From: CAWHOW01 sp050013795
GTDB taxonomy: Bacteria; Bacteroidota; Bacteroidia; Bacteroidales; CG2-30-32-10
Direction of reading: 5' to 3'
Assembly (NCBI GenBank): GCA_050013795.1
Contig: JBEKEO010000022.1
Span: 1 to 26,527, forward strand
Length of the DNA: 26,527 nucleotides
Shown here: in pieces, positions 22,670 to 26,527 of the stretch
How the letters are laid out: every line of letters begins with the position of its first letter
How positions within the stretch are numbered: position 1 is the stretch's first letter
Made by a program: the position numbers and the translations under genes
Notes under the pieces: model-generated
What the model saw: only the letters and a program-made list of their open reading frames with translations
The model's database searches: none
What the model was told of the DNA's origin: nothing

Positions 22670-24721
22670 ATGAAAGGGAAAAAAACAGCACAATCAATAG
22701 AGCCAAATATTGCAGATTTAGCTAATGGCTGGCTTAAATCTTACAAATTACCTTATAAATTAGAACAAGAGTCTTTAAACTTTGATATCGATAAGGCTCT
22801 TGATGATTATTTTTCTAAAAATGGAGGAGTCGGTGGAAATCGACCTGATGCAAAATTGTTGTTGAAAGATAAAAATTTAATTGATTTCCCTATTCTTATT
22901 GAGTACAAAGGCTATAAAGACAAACTCGTAAAACTGGACAGCGACGGACAGGTTGAAAATAGAACTGCGAAAAACGAACCCAATTTTAAAAATATCAATT
23001 CTTTTGCTGTAAACGGTGCGGTGCATTATGCGAATGCTTTGCTTCATCATACCACTTTCACCGATATTATCGCTATAGGAATGACAGGGTATAAAAATGA
23101 AAGCGGAAAAATTCAACACCAAATTGGAGTGTATTATGTTTCAAAAAGCAATTTTGGGGCTGGTCAAAAAGTTGACGAATTCTCGGATTTTTCTTTTCTG
23201 AAAAAAGATAAATTTGATACGTTTATTAAGCAAGTAAAAACTTTAAGTTTAACTCAAGAAGAAATTGACAAACTCAAACAGCAACGAGAAAAAGAAATTG
23301 ATACCAGTTTAGTAAAACTTAATAATGATATTTACCAAAATGAAAAAGGTTTGGGCGAAAATGATCGTGTTTACTTGGTTGCTGCTTCTATTATTGCAAC
23401 AATTGGTATTCCTCGAAAAGTGAAACCACTTGAAAAATCTGATCTGAAATCATCTATTGAAAAAGGAAGTTCTGACGGAGATATTATTGTAACAAAAATA
23501 AAGGCATTTTTAGGTGAGAAAAATTTACCAGATGCAAAGAAAGATTATATCATCAGAACTTTATCAAACACACTTTTAACTGACAATATCAACAAAGTAG
23601 TTAACGGTGAAAGCCAACTAAAAAGAGTCTTTACAAAAATTGTAGATGATTTGGGAATATATTATAAAATTGGTTTAACCACTGATTTCACAGGAAAACT
23701 CTTTAATGAAATGTATAGTTGGCTTGGTTTTTCACAAGATAGACTAAATGATGTAGTTTTGACACCTTCTTATATAGCTTCTCTTTTGGTAAAATTAGCT
23801 CGTGTAAACAAAGACTCTTACGTTTGGGATTTTGCTACTGGATCGGCTGGTTTACTTGTGGCTGCCATGAACGAAATGCTCAACGATGCCAAAAACAGTA
23901 TCACTTCGGCTGATAAGCTTACACAAAAAGAAATCAAAATAAAGACCGAACAACTACTTGGTTTAGAGGTGCTCTCCAGCGTATATATGTTGGCAATTCT
24001 CAATATGATTTTGATGGGAGATGGAAGTTCAAATATCTTAAATAAAGACTCTTTGAGTGATTATGACGGTAAATACGGCTTTGGAAAAACTAATCACAAA
24101 TTTCCAGCCGATGCTTTTGTACTCAATCCGCCATATTCTTCTAATGGCAACGGGATGAACTTTGTTGAAAAAGCTCTTGGTATGATGAATAAAGGTTATG
24201 CAGCTATTATTATTCAAAATTCAGCAGGTTCAGGTAAAGCCAAAGAGTACAACAAGAAAATTTTAGAAAAACATACACTTTTGGCAAGTATCAAAATGCC
24301 AGTAGATATTTTTATTGGAAAATCAAGCGTACAAACCAATGTGTATGTGTTTAAAGTAAACGAAAAACACCATAAAGATGAAATGGTTAAGTTTATTGAT
24401 TTTTCCAATGATGGTTACACTCGTACCAACCGCAAAAAATCTACCAATAACTTAAAAGATACCGATTTTGCAAAAGAACGCTACGAAGAATTGGTAAACT
24501 TGGTGCGTTTTGGCAAAAGCAAGCTAAAAATTTTTACAAATAAAGAGTATTATGAAGGTACTATTGACCCCAAAAATGGTGCAGACTGGAACCAAACAGT
24601 ACCAATTGAAACAAAGCCTACATTGCAAGACTTTAAAAAAACAGTTAGTGATTACTTGGCTTGGGAAGTTTCTAATATATTAAAACAACAAATAAAAGCT
24701 GAGGAAAGCTTGGGAAAATAG
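22670..24721 (+). CDS. Fused PD-(D/E)XK nuclease and N6-adenine DNA methyltransferase (type I M / BcgI-like)
   Basis: 683 residues from ATG 22670 (MKGKKTAQSIEPNIADLA). The N-terminal part carries a PD-(D/E)XK-like nuclease signature: RPDAKLLL with Asp60 and, 18 residues on, ILIEYKGYK with Glu78 and Lys80. A helical linker follows (about 195-370). The type I HsdM-like methyltransferase core has the SAM-binding motif VWDFATGSAGLLVAAM (Asp387 to Gly394) and the catalytic VLNPPYSS (Asn486-Tyr489), then target-side motifs (KMPVDIFIGKSSVQTNVYVF). Nuclease and methyltransferase in one chain is the arrangement of BcgI-type and other type IIG enzymes, which still need a target-recognition part. The C-terminus (residues 600-683) is short and no specificity subunit gene follows, which is odd. 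Codon use is more AT-rich than in the glycan locus, in line with transfer. Confidence 0.85.
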   Translation: MKGKKTAQSIEPNIADLANGWLKSYKLPYKLEQESLNFDIDKALDDYFSKNGGVGGNRPDAKLLLKDKNLIDFPILIEYKGYKDKLVKLDSDGQVENRTAKNEPNFKNINSFAVNGAVHYANALLHHTTFTDIIAIGMTGYKNESGKIQHQIGVYYVSKSNFGAGQKVDEFSDFSFLKKDKFDTFIKQVKTLSLTQEEIDKLKQQREKEIDTSLVKLNNDIYQNEKGLGENDRVYLVAASIIATIGIPRKVKPLEKSDLKSSIEKGSSDGDIIVTKIKAFLGEKNLPDAKKDYIIRTLSNTLLTDNINKVVNGESQLKRVFTKIVDDLGIYYKIGLTTDFTGKLFNEMYSWLGFSQDRLNDVVLTPSYIASLLVKLARVNKDSYVWDFATGSAGLLVAAMNEMLNDAKNSITSADKLTQKEIKIKTEQLLGLEVLSSVYMLAILNMILMGDGSSNILNKDSLSDYDGKYGFGKTNHKFPADAFVLNPPYSSNGNGMNFVEKALGMMNKGYAAIIIQNSAGSGKAKEYNKKILEKHTLLASIKMPVDIFIGKSSVQTNVYVFKVNEKHHKDEMVKFIDFSNDGYTRTNRKKSTNNLKDTDFAKERYEELVNLVRFGKSKLKIFTNKEYYEGTIDPKNGADWNQTVPIETKPTLQDFKKTVSDYLAWEVSNILKQQIKAEESLGK

Positions 24722-24761
24722 ATGCCCCACTTCACGAGAACCTGCTGAAAAGATCAAATTC

Positions 24762-24878
24762 ATGAAATGTGATGAAAATGGTAACTTTTTGAAGGGCATT
24801 TGGTACTGGAAAAAGAAAGTGGGATGGGTAAAAAATTTGAAGGATGAAGGAGATTTTGGTAAATTCTTTGAATATTGA
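24762..24878 (+). CDS. Possible 38-residue small protein or gene remnant
   Basis: ATG 24762 opens KCDENGNFLKGIWYWKKKVG and ends FGKFFEY. The composition (Lys, Trp, Phe, Gly) looks coding, and the frame stays open upstream as far as 24720, one base shifted from the methyltransferase frame. It stands where a specificity-subunit gene would be expected but shows no similarity I can see to HsdS. It may be the tail of a deleted gene. The rest of the gap to 25027 holds only the promoter described next and short TTTGGTAAATT repeats. Confidence 0.22.
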   Translation: MKCDENGNFLKGIWYWKKKVGWVKNLKDEGDFGKFFEY

Positions 24879-24954
24879 GAATCAATAAGTTACAAACTCC
24901 ATTCAAATTTTACCAAATTTCTTTAATTCGAACTTAAAATAATAGGTCAAACAT

Positions 24955-24985
24955 TTGGTAAATTCGATCAAATTCCTTATCTTTA
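24955..24985 (+). promoter_or_regulatory. Promoter for the T9SS-sorted protein gene
   Basis: TTG (24955-24957), 20 bases, TATCTTTA (24978-24985), one mismatch from TAnnTTTG; start near 24992, ATG at 25028. The -33 element lies inside the second of two exact TTTGGTAAATTC repeats (24855-24866, 24954-24965); an imperfect inverse copy lies between them near 24907-24918. These may be operators. Confidence 0.45.
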
Positions 24986-25027
24986 TATTAAGAAAACAAA
25001 GTATAAACAATTTAAAATAGAAAAAGT

Positions 25028-26389
25028 ATGAAAAAAGTAATCGTAATGAAAGTAATGTTAATGTTTGCAATGTGTATGATCACAGTAATGAGCTGGGGTC
25101 AATGGTCAAATAATATTTTTCCTGGACCTGTTGGGTATGTTAATGGGATTATAAAACAAGATTCAGTAATATTTACCAGCGTTCAAGATCAAGGAATATA
25201 TAAATATGATACCTCGTGGACACAAATTTTGGGACCTGCTAATTTTCTAATTACTCATAACTTAATAATATATTCAGGCAATCCTGCTGGATTAACGTAT
25301 TCAATTGATTCTGGAAAATTTTGGAATCAAGTATCAATAGGTAGTTATGGTATTCATTCTGCGGCAGTTATAAATGATAGTATAGTATACTGTGGTGAAT
25401 ATGGATATGTATATTTAGTAAACATAAATGATTCGGTCAAAATTCCAAGTATTGGACTTCCTACTTCAACAATTCGGTCATTATGCATAAAAAATGATAG
25501 TGTATTTGCTGGAACTGATGTTGGAGTTTATGCTACTATTTTAGATAGTAATAAATGGAATGTAATAGGGTTATCTTCATATAGTACCAACGCTTTGATT
25601 TCTTTTAGAGATACGATGTATGCTGGAACAGATAGTGGAATATATATATATAATGGTAGTGGTTCATGGAATCCTACAAAAATTCATCAAAGTATTCTTT
25701 CATTCGGAAAAGATAATTCAATGTTATTTGCTGGTACTAATTCAGATACAATTTTCACATATAACGGTAGTTGGAACATAGCTCAGCATCTTAATAACTC
25801 TGCCGCATCAATTAATTCACTCTTGATAACAAATGATTCAATTTATGCTGGTGGCTCGACTATGAGTTACAATAGCGCTTTTATTTTCACAATAGCTCAT
25901 CCAATAGACACTCTCAACAATGACACTTTGATTCCATCTGATTCTGTGTCAATTCACCCAATACCACATGCTACTAAATATTATTGGACATTGACCTCGA
26001 CTGCTAAAGATACAACTATAAATGATACGACAGATGTACCATATGATTCAAATTTAGATTCTTATTTTAAATCCGGTTCCATTGTAAAGGTAAATGGGCA
26101 TAACACTTGGGGCAACAGTTCAATAATAAAAATAAAATATTCAGCTACCGGAATTCACTCCTTTACCACTCATCAATTCTTTAACCTCTACCCCAATCCG
26201 ACTACCGACAAGCTCTTTGTCGAAACCCAAAGTCCAAAGTCTATCTACTATATATATAATGTAGCAGGTGAACTCATAGAGCAGAATTCAATAGAAGGAA
26301 AGGCTCAAGTGGACGTTCAAGGGTATGCTCCTGGAGTATATGTTTTAAAGCTCAATAATAGTGCAGAAAAGTTTGTTGTAAATAGGTAG
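25028..26389 (+). CDS. Secreted protein with propeller-like repeats and T9SS sorting domain
   Basis: 453 residues. A signal peptide (about 1-24; MFAMCMITVMSWGQ at its end) precedes about 270 residues of repeats near 40 residues long with a recurring 'NDSVFAGTDVGVY' / 'RDTMYAGTDSGIYIY' pattern, as in beta-propeller proteins of the two-component-regulator or BNR/sialidase type. Residues about 295-375 form an Ig/PKD-like part (SVSIHPIPHATKYYWTLTS, IVKVNGHNTWGNSS). The last 75 residues (FFNLYPNPTTDKLFVET, YNVAGELIEQNS, GVYVLKLNN, KFVVNR) are a type A T9SS sorting domain. Predicted to be exported to the surface; function unknown. There is no visible catalytic motif. It has its own promoter. Confidence 0.87.
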   Translation: MKKVIVMKVMLMFAMCMITVMSWGQWSNNIFPGPVGYVNGIIKQDSVIFTSVQDQGIYKYDTSWTQILGPANFLITHNLIIYSGNPAGLTYSIDSGKFWNQVSIGSYGIHSAAVINDSIVYCGEYGYVYLVNINDSVKIPSIGLPTSTIRSLCIKNDSVFAGTDVGVYATILDSNKWNVIGLSSYSTNALISFRDTMYAGTDSGIYIYNGSGSWNPTKIHQSILSFGKDNSMLFAGTNSDTIFTYNGSWNIAQHLNNSAASINSLLITNDSIYAGGSTMSYNSAFIFTIAHPIDTLNNDTLIPSDSVSIHPIPHATKYYWTLTSTAKDTTINDTTDVPYDSNLDSYFKSGSIVKVNGHNTWGNSSIIKIKYSATGIHSFTTHQFFNLYPNPTTDKLFVETQSPKSIYYIYNVAGELIEQNSIEGKAQVDVQGYAPGVYVLKLNNSAEKFVVNR

Positions 26390-26421
26390 TAAATTTTAGT
26401 ATTTGCAGTACGGATGAACAA

Positions 26422-26527
26422 ATGAAAAATAACCAGGAAAAGATTATTGCAACTGCCAATCAGCAAGTAGGAATGCCTGCAATAGTTAACTTCCAGGAAA
26501 AGAGGATGCTGAAAATGATATATGAAT
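26422..26527 (+). CDS. Start of a possible further gene (partial at right edge)
   Basis: ATG 26422 opens a frame that runs to the window edge (35 residues: KNNQEKIIATANQQVG, then FQEKRMLKMIYE). The composition is protein-like but I do not recognise it, and no clear promoter is seen. It could also be an earlier-starting or chance frame. Confidence 0.35.
   Translation, partial: MKNNQEKIIATANQQVGMPAIVNFQEKRMLKMIYE

Overview
The window reads as a chromosomal stretch of a Bacteroidota (Bacteroidetes) bacterium. The support is: AT-rich DNA; two secreted proteins ending in type IX secretion (T9SS, Por) sorting domains; several promoters of the Bacteroidota form TTG-N20-22-TAnnTTTG; and mobile-element genes typical of the phylum (a VirE/BT4734-type primase-helicase and an RteC-like protein). 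No tRNA, rRNA, CRISPR array, transposase, integrase or relaxase was found. All functional calls come from reading motifs; no database search was possible.

Region 1 (1-7.7 kb) is mixed chromosomal content. On the minus strand, a membrane-bound O-acyltransferase (AlgI/MBOAT) is translationally coupled (TGATG) to an AlgX/AlgJ-like partner that runs off the left edge. Together they look like an exopolysaccharide O-acetylation pair. Next are a large secreted repeat protein with a self-cleaving S74 chaperone domain and a T9SS tail, an unrecognised cytoplasmic protein, and upstream of that gene a 14-unit array of 21-bp repeats with higher-order structure. A plus-strand ECF-type sigma factor overlaps a membrane TPR/anti-sigma-like gene that carries a -1 frameshift.

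Region 2 (7.9-16.7 kb) is a surface-glycan cluster. The minus-strand operon is wzm-like permease, wzt-like ATPase, a tandem two-domain GT2 glycosyltransferase and a radical SAM/SPASM protein. Divergent from it are two GT4 glycosyltransferases and an O-antigen ligase/polymerase-like membrane protein, closed by a clear terminator. The layout suggests lipid-linked glycan assembly by the glycosyltransferases, ABC export, periplasmic ligation or polymerisation, and a radical SAM modification of unknown target.

Region 3 (16.75-24.9 kb) looks like the replication or maintenance part of an integrated mobile element or its remnant: an RteC-like protein, an array of GGTCT/AGACC inverted repeats, an excisionase-type HTH protein, a small unknown ORF, a REP-like double palindrome, a primase-helicase, an iteron-like TTACCACC array directly after it, a 161-residue orphan with its own promoter, and a fused nuclease-methyltransferase with no specificity subunit beside it. 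No integrase or mobilisation gene lies in the window. A candidate small RNA with a full Bacteroidota promoter sits on the minus strand at the left edge of this region.

Region 4 (24.9-26.5 kb) holds a secreted T9SS-sorted protein and the start of a possible further gene at the right edge.
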